DNA of 64,000 nt, taken from NCBI GenBank assembly GCA_900314635.1, contig OMVY01000004.1, forward strand, positions 190,878-254,877, in the 5' to 3' direction. A program made the position numbers and the translations under genes. This stretch comes from an uncultured Methanobrevibacter sp. (GTDB taxonomy: Archaea; Methanobacteriota; Methanobacteria; Methanobacteriales; Methanobacteriaceae). Below, piece after piece: positions 10,060 to 19,323 of the stretch; the stretch's first letter is position 1; every line of letters begins with the position of its first letter. The notes beneath the pieces were generated by a model that worked only from the letters and a program-made list of their open reading frames with translations, did not search any database and was not told the DNA's origin.

Positions 10060-10779
10060 TTATTCAAATGATTCAATATCCTCTTTTCTATTGAAGTTTT
10101 TAAAATCATCTTCAAATAGAACTTCATTGTCCACTTCTACAAAATTCACACATTTAAGATTTTTGATGAATGATTTGACATATAGGTTATCATCCTCTAG
10201 AAGTTTTGAAATAATATCCAAATTGTCTTTTTTATAAATTGAATGAAGAGGCTCGCTGTTTTCTATCTTCATATCGCGTGACATCTCTGAGCTGCTCTTG
10301 AAGTTGAATTCCTTTTTATTTTTTAATCTGTCCTTGTTTGCCTTGGTGTGGTATGGTATGACTGCATCCGTATTTTCACTAGACTCTAAAAGATCAAACA
10401 TGGTTTTGATATTGTCCTCGCTGATAAATGGTGAATCGCAGGGAAGCACGAGTGCATAATCTGTTTTTATATTTTTCAATCCGGTCATGATTCCTGCAAC
10501 AGGTCCTTTGTCTTTGACTTCATCTTCAATGAATCCAAGTGAATAAGTGAAATTTTCTTTTATTTCTACCGGAACATATGCATCTAGCAATTCCTTATAT
10601 GAATTTATTCTCTCTTGATTGTTTAAAACGATTACAGCATCATTTATTTTACCATTTAATCTCTCAAGTATGTGTAAAATCATAGGTTTTCCTTGAATAA
10701 TCATGGAACCTTTGTCTTCTCCCATGCGTCTGCTCATTCCGCCAGATAATATGATGCAGGAGTATAATTTCTCACTCAT
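10060..10779 (-). CDS. mobA: MobA-like nucleotidyltransferase (molybdenum cofactor guanylyltransferase)
   Basis: A 239-residue protein. The N-terminal nucleotide-binding signature SGGMSRRMGEDKG, the PCDSPF metal-binding motif and a GPVAGIMTGL segment mark the MobA branch of NTP transferases, which attaches GMP to molybdopterin to make MGD/bis-MGD. Methanogens need the guanylated cofactor for formylmethanofuran and formate dehydrogenases. I chose ATG 10779 because AGGTGA is 6 bases upstream; an in-frame GTG at 10788 overlaps that ribosome site. The C-terminal 60 residues are unusually acidic and Lys-rich. The mop and moaE genes 6 kb away serve the same cofactor. Confidence 0.85.
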   Translation of the reverse strand: MSEKLYSCIILSGGMSRRMGEDKGSMIIQGKPMILHILERLNGKINDAVIVLNNQERINSYKELLDAYVPVEIKENFTYSLGFIEDEVKDKGPVAGIMTGLKNIKTDYALVLPCDSPFISEDNIKTMFDLLESSENTDAVIPYHTKANKDRLKNKKEFNFKSSSEMSRDMKIENSEPLHSIYKKDNLDIISKLLEDDNLYVKSFIKNLKCVNFVEVDNEVLFEDDFKNFNRKEDIESFE

Positions 10780-10960
10780 AAATTTCACCTTGATTTTAAT
10801 TTTATTTTTGAAATTTATAAGTTTATTTAAAATTCGTGGTGTTTTATTATTGAAAAAATGAGTTTTGTTTAATTGAAAAATAGGATATTGTTTTTATAAA
10901 AAGAGAATTATGTGAAGTAATTTTTAATAAAAAAAGAAATAGAATAAATTTAAAAAAAAT

Positions 10961-11728
10961 TTATTCTTTCACACTGGCGTCTTCACCAGTCTCATCAAAT
11001 GGATTTGTACGGATAGCCAGAGAAATCATGTAAGGATAATGCTTGTTCAAATATGACAGGTAGTAGATCCATTCATGAATCAGCTTGGAGTAGATTCTTT
11101 TCATGTCTCCATTCAAATGATTGAAATCGGCATCTTTAACATTGCTTAAGTCGGACCTGTGTTCAAGCTCCTCGTCCAAATGGAAAATCGCCATAATCAA
11201 TGAAGTGAACTCGTCCTTTTCAAGCAGATTTGAATTGTTCATGAAATTTATAAGCAATTCCCTTTTGCTAATAAGAAGGTCTCTCAGTTCATTCAGGAAC
11301 TTTTCTCTTTCCTCTCCACTAAGTTCTGCTTTAAAATCAATAGCTTTATCATCAAAATTTTTCAACCTTTGTGTGTAGTCGTCTTCTGTCCATGAATTAA
11401 TGGATTTTAAATATTCGGTATCTGCCTTGTATTTGTTCGCAGTGCTGAGCAGGGCAATCAAGTCATTTCCAATTTCAGAAAAGAAAGTTCCCATAAGCAT
11501 GTCCAGCTTTTCCATGACAGCTTCATGTTCTTTTTTGCTTATTATCTCATCAAGCAGGAATGCAACAAGCAGAATATCTACTGGAATAAAACCTAAATGT
11601 GTCCATATATATGATATAACATGTTCCGGATCTTTTAAAATCAGTATGTTGGATCCGTAGATGATAATGATTAGAATTATCATAAGTATGGAGAATTTAA
11701 ATTTCCAGCTTCTCACATCTATTTTCAT
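10961..11728 (-). CDS. membrane-anchored protein of unknown function
   Basis: A 255-residue protein with two N-terminal transmembrane helices (residues about 12-32 and 43-62) and a long soluble, highly charged helical region likely to form coiled coil. Start ATG 11728 is favoured by GGAGAT 6 bases upstream; an upstream TTG-type extension of 15 residues exists but has no ribosome site. I recognise no catalytic motif. The layout of two short N-terminal helices plus a cytoplasmic helical domain resembles small membrane-tethered proteins found in many genomes without assigned function. Confidence 0.7.
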   Translation of the reverse strand: MKIDVRSWKFKFSILMIILIIIIYGSNILILKDPEHVISYIWTHLGFIPVDILLVAFLLDEIISKKEHEAVMEKLDMLMGTFFSEIGNDLIALLSTANKYKADTEYLKSINSWTEDDYTQRLKNFDDKAIDFKAELSGEEREKFLNELRDLLISKRELLINFMNNSNLLEKDEFTSLIMAIFHLDEELEHRSDLSNVKDADFNHLNGDMKRIYSKLIHEWIYYLSYLNKHYPYMISLAIRTNPFDETGEDASVKE

Positions 11729-11910
11729 TTTTAAATCTCCAATTGTATTAATATTTTTTTTAAATTTAATCAATATGTTAAATATTTTTTTAAAATTCCT
11801 AACTTCTTATTATATTGTTTAAACAATACATGATTTATTTTATTTTTTTAAGATTATAAATTATTTGTTTTTATCAGAATTATTAAAATCTATTTTTTTA
11901 AAATTAAAAA

Positions 11911-11920
11911 TTTTTATATC
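11911..11920 (+). promoter_or_regulatory. TATA box of a probably leaderless gene
   Basis: TTTTTATATC is centred about 26 bases before ATG 11941, which places the transcription start at or next to the start codon. There is no ribosome-binding sequence before the ATG, consistent with a leaderless mRNA. Confidence 0.5.
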
Positions 11921-11940
11921 ATTTCTGCTAAAATAAAATT

Positions 11941-12954
11941 ATGAATGGATTCAAAGACAGGCTATCTGATTTTTTAAAAGAGGAGATAATTTTTTCCGTA
12001 TCATTTATTCTTGCTTTAGCTTCCTGTTTTTTTGTAAAGCCAAGCATGGATTATATTGATTATATCAACTGGGAAACAATTTTGCTGCTTTTTGCCATAA
12101 TGCTTGTTGTTGAAATCTTGAAGAATCTGGCTGTTTTCGAGATGCTTGTGCGCAGATTATTGGCAAAGGTAAATGATTCACGCACCCTAGTATGCTTTCT
12201 TACTTTCACCTGCTTTTTCTCTTCAATATTCATTACCAATGATGTTTCTTTGATTGTCTTTGTGCCATTTACCATATTGACTTTAAGAAGAGTCGGACGT
12301 ACTGATTTGATAATATTCACAGTCAGCTTGGAGACGATTGCTGCCAATGTAGGCTGCATGGTCCTTCCAATTGGTGCTCCCCATAATATTGTTCTCTACA
12401 CTGCATCCAATATTCCATTTGATTCATTTTTCCTGGTTCTTTTGCCCTATATAGCTGTTTCATTAATTATGCTGCTTGCACTGACTTTCATTGTTTCACC
12501 GGAGGAAATCAATATTGGCAGTGTGGAAAAAATAGAGCCTGATATGAAAAATTTCTTGAAAAAAGTCTTCTCAGGAATAGACTACTACCTGCTTCTGACA
12601 TTCATTGCCCTCTTTATATTAATCGGCAATCTGGAATGCATTCCATTTTTCAATACCTTTTTCAAGAGCCATATCATGGGAAACGAAGTGTTCTGGGGAG
12701 TTGCGGCATCACAATTCATATCTAATGTTCCGGCTGCAATTCTGCTCAGTTCTTTCAGCAGCAATTATGAAGCCATAATTATAGGAGTCAATATTGGAGG
12801 TCTTGGAACCCTTGTTGCATCCATGGCTAATCTTATTTCATACAGGATTATTCAAAAAGAGTTTGATGGGATAAAAATAAGATATCTGGTGGAATTCACT
12901 CTTTTGAATCTATTATTTATGGCAGTAATGCTTGGTGTTTATTTTTTAACTTAA
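11941..12954 (+). CDS. ArsB/NhaD/SLC13-type anion permease-like protein
   Basis: A 337-residue integral membrane protein with about ten hydrophobic helices. The sequence FITNDVSLIVFVPF, the long motif around NVGCMVLPIGAPHN, and the second inverted half with SQFISNVPAAILLSSF followed by GGLGTLVASMANLIS, are the two re-entrant signatures of the ion transporter (IT) superfamily (citrate, arsenite, Na+/H+ antiporters). At 337 residues it is shorter than most members (about 420), but both halves are present. The substrate cannot be told. The start ATG has no Shine-Dalgarno sequence and a TATA box 26 bases upstream. Its last six codons and stop are part of a tandem duplication. Confidence 0.82.
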   Translation: MNGFKDRLSDFLKEEIIFSVSFILALASCFFVKPSMDYIDYINWETILLLFAIMLVVEILKNLAVFEMLVRRLLAKVNDSRTLVCFLTFTCFFSSIFITNDVSLIVFVPFTILTLRRVGRTDLIIFTVSLETIAANVGCMVLPIGAPHNIVLYTASNIPFDSFFLVLLPYIAVSLIMLLALTFIVSPEEINIGSVEKIEPDMKNFLKKVFSGIDYYLLLTFIALFILIGNLECIPFFNTFFKSHIMGNEVFWGVAASQFISNVPAAILLSSFSSNYEAIIIGVNIGGLGTLVASMANLISYRIIQKEFDGIKIRYLVEFTLLNLLFMAVMLGVYFLT

Positions 12955-13035
12955 GGTCTGGAGTTTTGGATATGGCTTGTATTTTGTATGATTGGTGTTT
13001 ATTTTTTAACTTAAGGTCTGGAGTTTTGGATATGG
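12932..13035. repeat. 44-bp direct repeat, 60-bp period, covering the permease stop codon
   Basis: Positions 12932-12975 and 12992-13035 are identical over 44 bases, offset by exactly 60. The first copy contains the final codons (GVYFLT) and TAA of the permease gene; the second is a downstream echo of them. A 16-base unique piece separates the copies. Confidence 0.9.
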
Positions 13036-13043
13036 ATTTATTT

Positions 13044-13193
13044 TCATTTAATGAATGAATCCTCTTTTTTCAACCAGTTTTTACAGCTATCATCATGTCT
13101 GATGAGCTTTTCATGGAGTCCGCAGAAGTACTGGGTGCACAATCCTATGTCAAATTCCATATAGTGGCAGTTATAACACTCTTTTTCTTCCAT
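13044..13193 (-). CDS. small Cys-rich protein, 49 residues
   Basis: A short gene reading leftward from ATG 13193 to TGA 13044. The product is 49 residues with five cysteines: C6 and C9 (CYNC), C19, C24 and C37, plus H10 and H34 nearby, and ends DDSCKNWLKKEDSFIK. The pattern is that of a small zinc-binding or Fe-S protein. AAGAGATAAT precedes the ATG, a weak ribosome site. It lies 47 bases after the cbiT-like gene in the same direction and may be co-transcribed. A longer rightward ORF across the same DNA lacks a ribosome site and looks like a shadow. Function unknown. Confidence 0.6.
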   Translation of the reverse strand: MEEKECYNCHYMEFDIGLCTQYFCGLHEKLIRHDDSCKNWLKKEDSFIK

Positions 13194-13240
13194 ATTATCT
13201 CTTTAGTAAAAATCGTCATGTTTTCATGGTTAATGGAAAA

Positions 13241-13807
13241 TTATCTCTTTTTCACTGATATTATTGCAGTTGGATTTAGAGATTCCATTTTTATGCCTTT
13301 ATTTAAGAGAAGCCCTCTTGATATTGAAATATTTGTAATCTGAGGATTGTAGCCAAGTTTGTCCAATGCTTCAATTGCAGTGTATTGGATGTTGAGAAGA
13401 TTGCTTATTATGAATATTCTTCCCTTGGAATTGATGTTTTTGTGGATTTTCTCAAGCAGCTCTTCAATCAATTCCTCTTCATCACATCTTAAAATGGCGA
13501 TATCGAAGTTGTCTAGGTATTCAAGCATGTTTTTCGCATCATTTTCTATTAATTTGACATTTTCCTTGCTGCCGTTCTGTTTTAAGTTTTCTTTTGTCAA
13601 ATCCATAGAAATCGGGCTTTTATCAATGGCTATGACTTCCTTTGCCAGATTTGAAAACTCTGCGGTGAGCTCTCCGATTCCGCAGTTGATATCTAAGACA
13701 ACATCCTCTTCTGTCACTTTGGATTTGTATAATAGTATGGCTCGAGCTTCTTCCTTTACAAATCCTGAAACATCACAGCTTTGTATCAAATCAAAATCAT
13801 TTATCAT
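13241..13807 (-). CDS. cbiT: CbiT-like cobalt-precorrin C15-methyltransferase (decarboxylating)
   Basis: A 188-residue SAM-dependent class I methyltransferase. The N-terminus MINDFDLI followed by FVKEEARAILLYKSKV corresponds to the CbiT start (MIPD.EF...TKEEVRA). The SAM site is VLDINCGIGELTAEF, motif II is VIAIDKSP, and the C-terminus ends MESLNPTAIISV as in CbiT. CbiT methylates C15 and removes the C12 acetate carboxyl in the anaerobic corrin pathway; methanogens need the corrinoid for Mtr. I chose ATG 13807 (AAGTGAT 3 bases upstream, family-like start); an upstream ATG at 13864 would overlap ubiX by 16 bases. The glycine motif is somewhat diverged (N for G). Confidence 0.82.
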   Translation of the reverse strand: MINDFDLIQSCDVSGFVKEEARAILLYKSKVTEEDVVLDINCGIGELTAEFSNLAKEVIAIDKSPISMDLTKENLKQNGSKENVKLIENDAKNMLEYLDNFDIAILRCDEEELIEELLEKIHKNINSKGRIFIISNLLNIQYTAIEALDKLGYNPQITNISISRGLLLNKGIKMESLNPTAIISVKKR

Positions 13808-13848
13808 ATTATCACTTGAATTTTTTTCAAAATTTAAATCTTCGGATT

Positions 13849-14403
13849 CTATTCTTTTTTCCATCTTTGAAACATTTCGTTGTCTATGTTTAAAACATCC
13901 AATATCTTTCCAACAATGAAATGGGTCACGTCATCAATGCTTTGAGGATTGTGGTAAAATGCAGGCATTGCAGGAAGTATTATTCCACCTTCATGGGATA
14001 TTCTTGCCATGTTTTCAAGATGGGTTGTCCTAAGAGGAGTTTCCCTTGGAACGATTACGAGGTTTCTTCTCTCTTTAAGAGCAACATCAGCCACGCGTGT
14101 GATTGCATTTGACGCATAGGCGTTAGCTATTGCAGATAATGTTTTCATGGAGCATGGAACTATGACCATGGAATCGAATTTGAATGAGCCGCTGTTTACT
14201 GAAGAGTCTATTTCATTTGCCTCGAAGCAGTGGCTTGCAAGTGATTTGATTTCATCCAAGTCCTGCTCTAGTTCATATTCGATTACGATTTTTGCAGGAT
14301 CGCTTATGAGCAGTCCTGTTTCAATATCCAATTCCTTCAGGGCCTTTAGAAGTTCGACTCCATATATAACTCCGCTAGCTCCTGTGATAGCTACTATAAT
14401 CAT
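13849..14403 (-). CDS. ubiX: UbiX-like flavin prenyltransferase
   Basis: A 184-residue flavoprotein-fold protein. ITGASGVIYGVELLKAL at the N-terminus is the FMN/dimethylallyl-phosphate binding loop. VPCSMKTLSAIANAYASNAITRVADV and LVIVPRETPLRTTHLENM are the two diagnostic UbiX/Pad1 blocks. The enzyme makes prenylated FMN for UbiD-type decarboxylases, which in archaea act in aromatic acid decarboxylation and probably in lipid or menaquinone-like pathways. No ubiD is in the window. It lies upstream of the cbiT-like gene in the same direction, 41 bases before its likely start. Confidence 0.93.
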   Translation of the reverse strand: MIIVAITGASGVIYGVELLKALKELDIETGLLISDPAKIVIEYELEQDLDEIKSLASHCFEANEIDSSVNSGSFKFDSMVIVPCSMKTLSAIANAYASNAITRVADVALKERRNLVIVPRETPLRTTHLENMARISHEGGIILPAMPAFYHNPQSIDDVTHFIVGKILDVLNIDNEMFQRWKKE

Positions 14404-14512
14404 GATATCATCAGTCTTTTATTTTTTTCACTTTTAGTATTAAATATGATATAATTATTTTTTTTTCATTTAATCATAAATATAAGAATAATTATTTTTT
14501 TTTATTTTTCTT

Positions 14513-15733
14513 CTACATCAATCTGACCTGGTCTGTATGAATTGTATCATATTTTCTAGTTGGCTCCGGCAGATCAAGATAGTTCTCTATTTTCAATCTT
14601 CTGACCTTTTCAACATCCTCTTTGTCTACAAAAAGACATAGGTCTGATGAATTGAATCTTGCATTGTTTAAAGCATCCACAATGCTTGAAATCTCGCTTA
14701 AATGATATAGCTTGTCACCAAATTCAACAAGGGTTTTCATTTCCTCGAAGCGAGGATATTCCGCGATATTCAGTATTGTATAGTCCCTGTTCAGATTGAA
14801 ATCCTCGCTGATTTCCTCTTCAGCCTTTAGGATGTCTTCTTTTTCTATTTTAAATATTTTTTCAGGTTCTTCAAAGAGGTTGACTGGCAGGACCTTGGCT
14901 CTTTTCAAGAGGTTTCTATTGTCTATTTTTTCCATCATTTCCCTTGATAATCCTTCTGAATGCCTGCATATGCTTATCATGTCGGCGTCATCGTATTTGT
15001 ACATGTCTTTTGGATCAAGACTGTCCTGATTGATCAAATCCCTCAGGCATCTTCTAAACATCGCATTTATGATTCTGGTGGTGTGATGCTGGTAAACGCT
15101 CGGATACATCAGGTAGCGTGCAGTCAATGCTGATTCTGCAGCCTGGACTCCCTTGATGTCCAGAATAAGCTCTCTTTCCAGTTTAAGATTGCTGATGATT
15201 CTTTCAGTGTCTATTACTCCGTATGCAACTCCGGTATAGTGTGAGTCCCTGATAAGATAGTCCATTCTATCCATATCCAAGTCACCGGAGATTATGGGGC
15301 CCAGCTTGCCTTCTCCGTTTATTATGTCTATTATCTCTTTCGTATCAAATTTCTCGCTGAGCTTGTCATGTATGGAAGTCTTTTCTATGACAAATGCGGT
15401 TATTTCTTCGTGGTTGACTCCCAGTACTGCTTCTGAAACATGGGAAAAAGGACCATGTCCTGCATCGTGGAGAAGTCCTGCAATTCTTACAAGATCCTTG
15501 TCCTCTTTGCTAAGCTCCAACTGGTCTGCAAGCTTTGACGCCAGATGCATGGTTCCAATAGAATGTTCAAACCGTGAATGGTTTGCTCCAGGATAGATGA
15601 GTGATATGAAACCCAACTGCTTCACTCTTCTAAGCCTTTGAAGCTGAGGATAGTCCAGGACTTCAATTTCAAATGGATCCAGTGGCAGATTGCCATGGAT
15701 GCTGTCTCTTATAAATTTGGTAGAATTTGACAT
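14513..15733 (-). CDS. HD-domain phosphohydrolase (dNTPase-like)
   Basis: A 406-residue protein of the SpoT/dGTPase-like HD superfamily. The metal ligands are visible: H57 in NHSRFEHSIG, H89-D90 in LLHDAGHGPFSH, and the later GDLDMDRMDYLIRDS block. The N-terminus IRDSIHGNLPLDPFE and the QLQRLRRVKQLG motif are typical of archaeal and bacterial homologues that hydrolyse dNTPs or remain uncharacterised. I chose ATG 15733; an in-frame GTG nine bases earlier is possible. It is the first gene of a leftward set with ubiX and cbiT, after a 109-base gap. Confidence 0.88.
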   Translation of the reverse strand: MSNSTKFIRDSIHGNLPLDPFEIEVLDYPQLQRLRRVKQLGFISLIYPGANHSRFEHSIGTMHLASKLADQLELSKEDKDLVRIAGLLHDAGHGPFSHVSEAVLGVNHEEITAFVIEKTSIHDKLSEKFDTKEIIDIINGEGKLGPIISGDLDMDRMDYLIRDSHYTGVAYGVIDTERIISNLKLERELILDIKGVQAAESALTARYLMYPSVYQHHTTRIINAMFRRCLRDLINQDSLDPKDMYKYDDADMISICRHSEGLSREMMEKIDNRNLLKRAKVLPVNLFEEPEKIFKIEKEDILKAEEEISEDFNLNRDYTILNIAEYPRFEEMKTLVEFGDKLYHLSEISSIVDALNNARFNSSDLCLFVDKEDVEKVRRLKIENYLDLPEPTRKYDTIHTDQVRLM

Positions 15734-16495
15734 AATAAACACTAATTTTATTTATTAATTCTTTATTAAATAAAGTTTTCTAATATTTTTGCTTTTTATT
15801 CCTATTTTATTTAGATTTCTAAAAGAATTTTACTAATTTGGACAATTTTATTAACTTGCATCAATTTTTAAATGTTTTTAAAAATTTTTACTTTTTTTAG
15901 TTTCGCGGCATTTTATTTTAAATTTTTATTATAATTAGTTAATTTTAAACATTTTTCAGATGTTTTTTTTTAGTTTTTTGATTTCTTGATTTAATTGATT
16001 TCAGTTAATTTGCTCTTTTGTTTTTTGAAATTTACTGATTTTATGTTTTTATTACATATCCCCATTTTAATGTTTGATTTCAATCCATGTATGCATTAGC
16101 CATCATTTAAAAAAAAGTTTCGATAAAAATTTTTATCTAATTGTGCAAAAAATGGTTATCGATAAAAATCTATTATTTTTTTATAAAAAAAGCATATATT
16201 TATATACTATGAAAACAAACTATTAGTTAGATGTTAAAATTAAAAAAAAGATTTAAATTTAATTATTTTTTTAATTAATTAAGTTTCAATCATTTTTATT
16301 TTTATTGTTTTTCGATATGAATGAAAAATATCAATTGGATTGATAATTAAAAAAGTTGTTAGATTTAAATTTTTTAAACAAATAATTAAAATCAGTTTTT
16401 TTAAAAAATAATGATTTTAAGACATTTGAAAAAACGTTTTTAATGATTTGTAATATTATTTTATTAACATTTAAAAATATATAGGAGAAATTATT
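15734..16495. other. long AT-rich intergenic region between divergent genes
   Basis: About 760 bases with no gene. It must hold the promoters of the leftward HD gene and the rightward molbindin gene. The only structured parts I see are the two palindromes near 16120-16170 (listed separately) and a TATA-like 'gcatatatttatatac' near 16191. Confidence 0.5.
16122..16169. promoter_or_regulatory. paired palindromes upstream of the molbindin gene
   Basis: GATAAAAATTTTTATC (16122-16137) is a perfect 16-base palindrome. It is followed by TTATCGATAA at 16157-16166, a 10-base palindrome sharing the CGATAAAAAT core. They lie 330-375 bases upstream of the mop start and about 20 bases from a TATA-like run. 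They could be operator sites; the AT bias of the region makes chance palindromes likelier. Confidence 0.3.
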
Positions 16496-16705
16496 ATGGT
16501 ACTTAGTGCAAGAAACGGAATTAAAGGTAAAGTAACTGATGTTAAATTAGGGGAAGTTATGGCTAGTGTTAAGATTGAAGTAACCGAGCCTGGCGTTATT
16601 ACTGCTGTTATTACTCGTGAGTCTGCTGAAGCTTTAGAATTAGCTGCTGGCGATGATGTTGAAGCTGTAATCAAATCCACTGAAGTAATGGTAGCTAAAG
16701 AATAA
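16496..16705 (+). CDS. mop: molbindin, Mop-domain molybdate/tungstate-binding protein
   Basis: A 69-residue single Mop/TOBE domain: LSARNGIKGKVTDVKLGEVMASVKIEV, then GVITAVITRESAEALELAAGDDVEAVIKSTEVMVAK. This is the full length of bacterial molbindins, which assemble into hexamers that bind molybdate or tungstate at subunit interfaces and store or buffer the oxyanion. AGGAG is 8 bases before ATG 16496. It stands alone behind a long regulatory region, which suggests individual control. moaE and the mobA-like gene nearby belong to the same metal-cofactor theme. Confidence 0.92.
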   Translation: MVLSARNGIKGKVTDVKLGEVMASVKIEVTEPGVITAVITRESAEALELAAGDDVEAVIKSTEVMVAKE

Positions 16706-16923
16706 GTTTCTTATTTTTTAACTATTTTTTATTTTTTTAATTATAATTTTTTAAATTTTTTAGACTACTTTTATTATTTTTAAATTCATAAGCATTAATG
16801 CTTTTTTATTTAACATTTTTTAACTCTATTTCATTTCAAAAAAAGGGCTGGGCTGTTTTTTTCAATGCCCATTATGTTTTATATATGACGAACTAATATT
16901 TATTTTAAAAAAATATAGGAGGA

Positions 16924-17364
16924 TTATCCTCCAGCCATTATTGTCTTGGTTCCCTGATTGGAAATTTCCTCTTTTTTAAAGTCGACTTCGTGCTTGACTC
17001 TCTCCACTACTTCATTGAGTGCCTGATAGGTCTCGCCTCTGTGGCCTCCAAGTATGACAACGAGGAATAAAGGATCTCCGGTGTAGAATTCACCAACGAA
17101 GTGGACCACGCTTATTTCAAAAACATTATATTTTATTTTTGCGCTTTCTATGATATTATTGATGTCTTCCAAAGCCTTTTCCTTGTCTGGAGTGGAAAGT
17201 ATGAGCTTGTCGAGCTTGAAGTTTTCCTCTTTTCCTCTGACAAATCCTTCAAAGCTGTAAATAGCTCCGGCTTCATCGACTCTTCTTGATTTTTTTATAT
17301 CTTCTATCAAATCACCTATGGTGAAATATTCTTCATCTTTTTCTACAAGTTTCACAATAGCCAT
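16924..17364 (-). CDS. moaE: molybdopterin synthase catalytic subunit
   Basis: A 146-residue MoaE-like protein. AGAIYSFEGFVRG corresponds to the MoaE start (GA...F.G.VR). KYNVFEISVVHFVGEF, DPLFLVVILGGHRGETYQALNEVVERVKHEVDFKKEE carries the conserved R and the K-x-x-P-x-W-K-K-E-equivalent end, here diverged to V-D-F-K-K-E-E. MoaE with MoaD adds the dithiolene sulfurs to precursor Z. An AGGATTGA ribosome site precedes the ATG. No moaD is adjacent. It is followed by nothing in the same direction within 200 bases. Confidence 0.88.
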   Translation of the reverse strand: MAIVKLVEKDEEYFTIGDLIEDIKKSRRVDEAGAIYSFEGFVRGKEENFKLDKLILSTPDKEKALEDINNIIESAKIKYNVFEISVVHFVGEFYTGDPLFLVVILGGHRGETYQALNEVVERVKHEVDFKKEEISNQGTKTIMAGG

Positions 17365-17454
17365 TTAATCAATCCTTGTATTTTTTATATTTGAATTTAA
17401 AAACGTATGAGATTATTTGCGATTATTTTTGAAATTTTAATTTTTGTTATATGA

Positions 17455-18072
<618 letters not shown>

Positions 18073-18200
18073 AGAAAAGTGGGATTTCAGTTTTTATAAG
18101 TTCCAATTTTTCACTGTTTAACCCCCAGTTAATCAAATAAATATAAAATATGGAAAACTTTATATTATATGCAATATTACATATTTTTATGTATACTAGA

Positions 18201-19307
18201 ATGAACGTGGCATCAAAAACTAGAGAAATTTTAGATAGGTCCTTTGATGAACCTATCTCAGTTGAAGATGGGAACTATTTAATGAACCTGAAAGGTTCAG
18301 ATATCTATGCGCTTTTAGCTACTGCTGATGCAGTACGCCGTGAAATTGTGGGAGATACTGTTACTTTTATCAATAACTGCAACATCAATTTCACCAATGT
18401 CTGTACTGTAAGATGTGGCTTTTGTGGTTTTGGACGGGATATTGATGATCCCGATGCGTATATCTTGAATGATGAGCAGATACTTGCAAAGGCACAAGGT
18501 GCGGTTGATACAGGTGCTCGTGAGTTCTGTGTAATGGGTGGAGTCCTCAAGGATGCGGATATTGAATATTATGAGCATATATTAAAATTATTGAAATCCA
18601 ATTTTCCTCAGGTTGATATTCATGGATTTTCACCTACAATGATTGCAGATGCGGCCAAGGTCAGTGAAATACCTACTTCTGAAGCCTTCAAGATTCTGAA
18701 AAAAGCAGGTCTTGGAACCATTCCTGGAACAGCTGCAGAGATATTGAACGACCGTACAAGAGAAATTGTATGTCCTCAGAAGGTAAGCACTGAAGAATGG
18801 ATTCGAATTATAAAGGAAGCTCATAATGCAGGCATCGATGGTTCTGCAACCATGATGTACGGCCATGTGGAGACAATCGAGGAGCGTGTGGAGCATATTG
18901 ATATCCTTCGTCAGATACAGCTTGAAACAGGTGGATTCAATGAATTCATACCAATGACATTCATGCCTGATTATTCTCCTATGTTTCTGGAAGGTCAAAA
19001 GGATCTCGGCGCAACTGGAACCGAAGACTTGAAGCTTCTAGCTGTAGCTCGTCTGATGCTCAGGGATATTATTCCAAACATTCAGGTGTCCTGGGTGAAA
19101 GTTGGATTCAGATTCGCTCAAGTCGCCCTTCTTGCAGGTGCGAATGACATGGGAGGAACCCTTGGCGGTGATGAATTGTCTGAAGCTTCAGGAGCTCCAG
19201 ATGGTGTGGATACAAGCATTCAATATTTGACTAGAATAGTTAAGGACTTGAATAGAAAACCTCTTGAGAGAAATTCACATTACACTGAGTTTTATCCAGT
19301 AGAATAA
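18201..19307 (+). CDS. cofH: FO synthase subunit 2 (radical SAM)
   Basis: A 368-residue radical SAM enzyme. The cluster ligands are C68, C72 and C75 in NVCTVRCGFCGF. The blocks VDIHGFSPTMI, GLGTIPGTAAEILNDRTREIVCP and SWVKVG are CofH signatures. With CofG it couples a tyrosine-derived radical to 5-amino-6-ribitylaminouracil, making the deazaflavin FO of coenzyme F420. I start at ATG 18201, which gives the usual family length; an ORF extension to 18150 adds 17 residues that look non-conserved. There is no ribosome site, and a TATA-like run lies 30-40 bases upstream, so the mRNA may be leaderless. Confidence 0.93.
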   Translation: MNVASKTREILDRSFDEPISVEDGNYLMNLKGSDIYALLATADAVRREIVGDTVTFINNCNINFTNVCTVRCGFCGFGRDIDDPDAYILNDEQILAKAQGAVDTGAREFCVMGGVLKDADIEYYEHILKLLKSNFPQVDIHGFSPTMIADAAKVSEIPTSEAFKILKKAGLGTIPGTAAEILNDRTREIVCPQKVSTEEWIRIIKEAHNAGIDGSATMMYGHVETIEERVEHIDILRQIQLETGGFNEFIPMTFMPDYSPMFLEGQKDLGATGTEDLKLLAVARLMLRDIIPNIQVSWVKVGFRFAQVALLAGANDMGGTLGGDELSEASGAPDGVDTSIQYLTRIVKDLNRKPLERNSHYTEFYPVE

Positions 19308-19323
19308 TTTTTTTAAATTATTC
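19303..19323 (+). terminator. hairpin at the end of cofH
   Basis: GAATAATTT pairs with AAATTATTC across a 3-base loop, overlapping the TAA stop, and is followed by a T-rich tract (cttttattttttt). Confidence 0.45.

Noticed and set aside
13095-13343. Rightward 82-residue ORF
   Set aside because: It has no ribosome site and overlaps both the cbiT-like gene and the 49-residue Cys-rich gene on the other strand, which have better coding character.
16840-16875. Hairpin terminator around GGGCTGGGCTG and ATGCCC after mop
   Set aside because: The possible pairing (GGGC with GCCC) is only 4-5 bp with a long loop and no T-run at the end; too weak to list.
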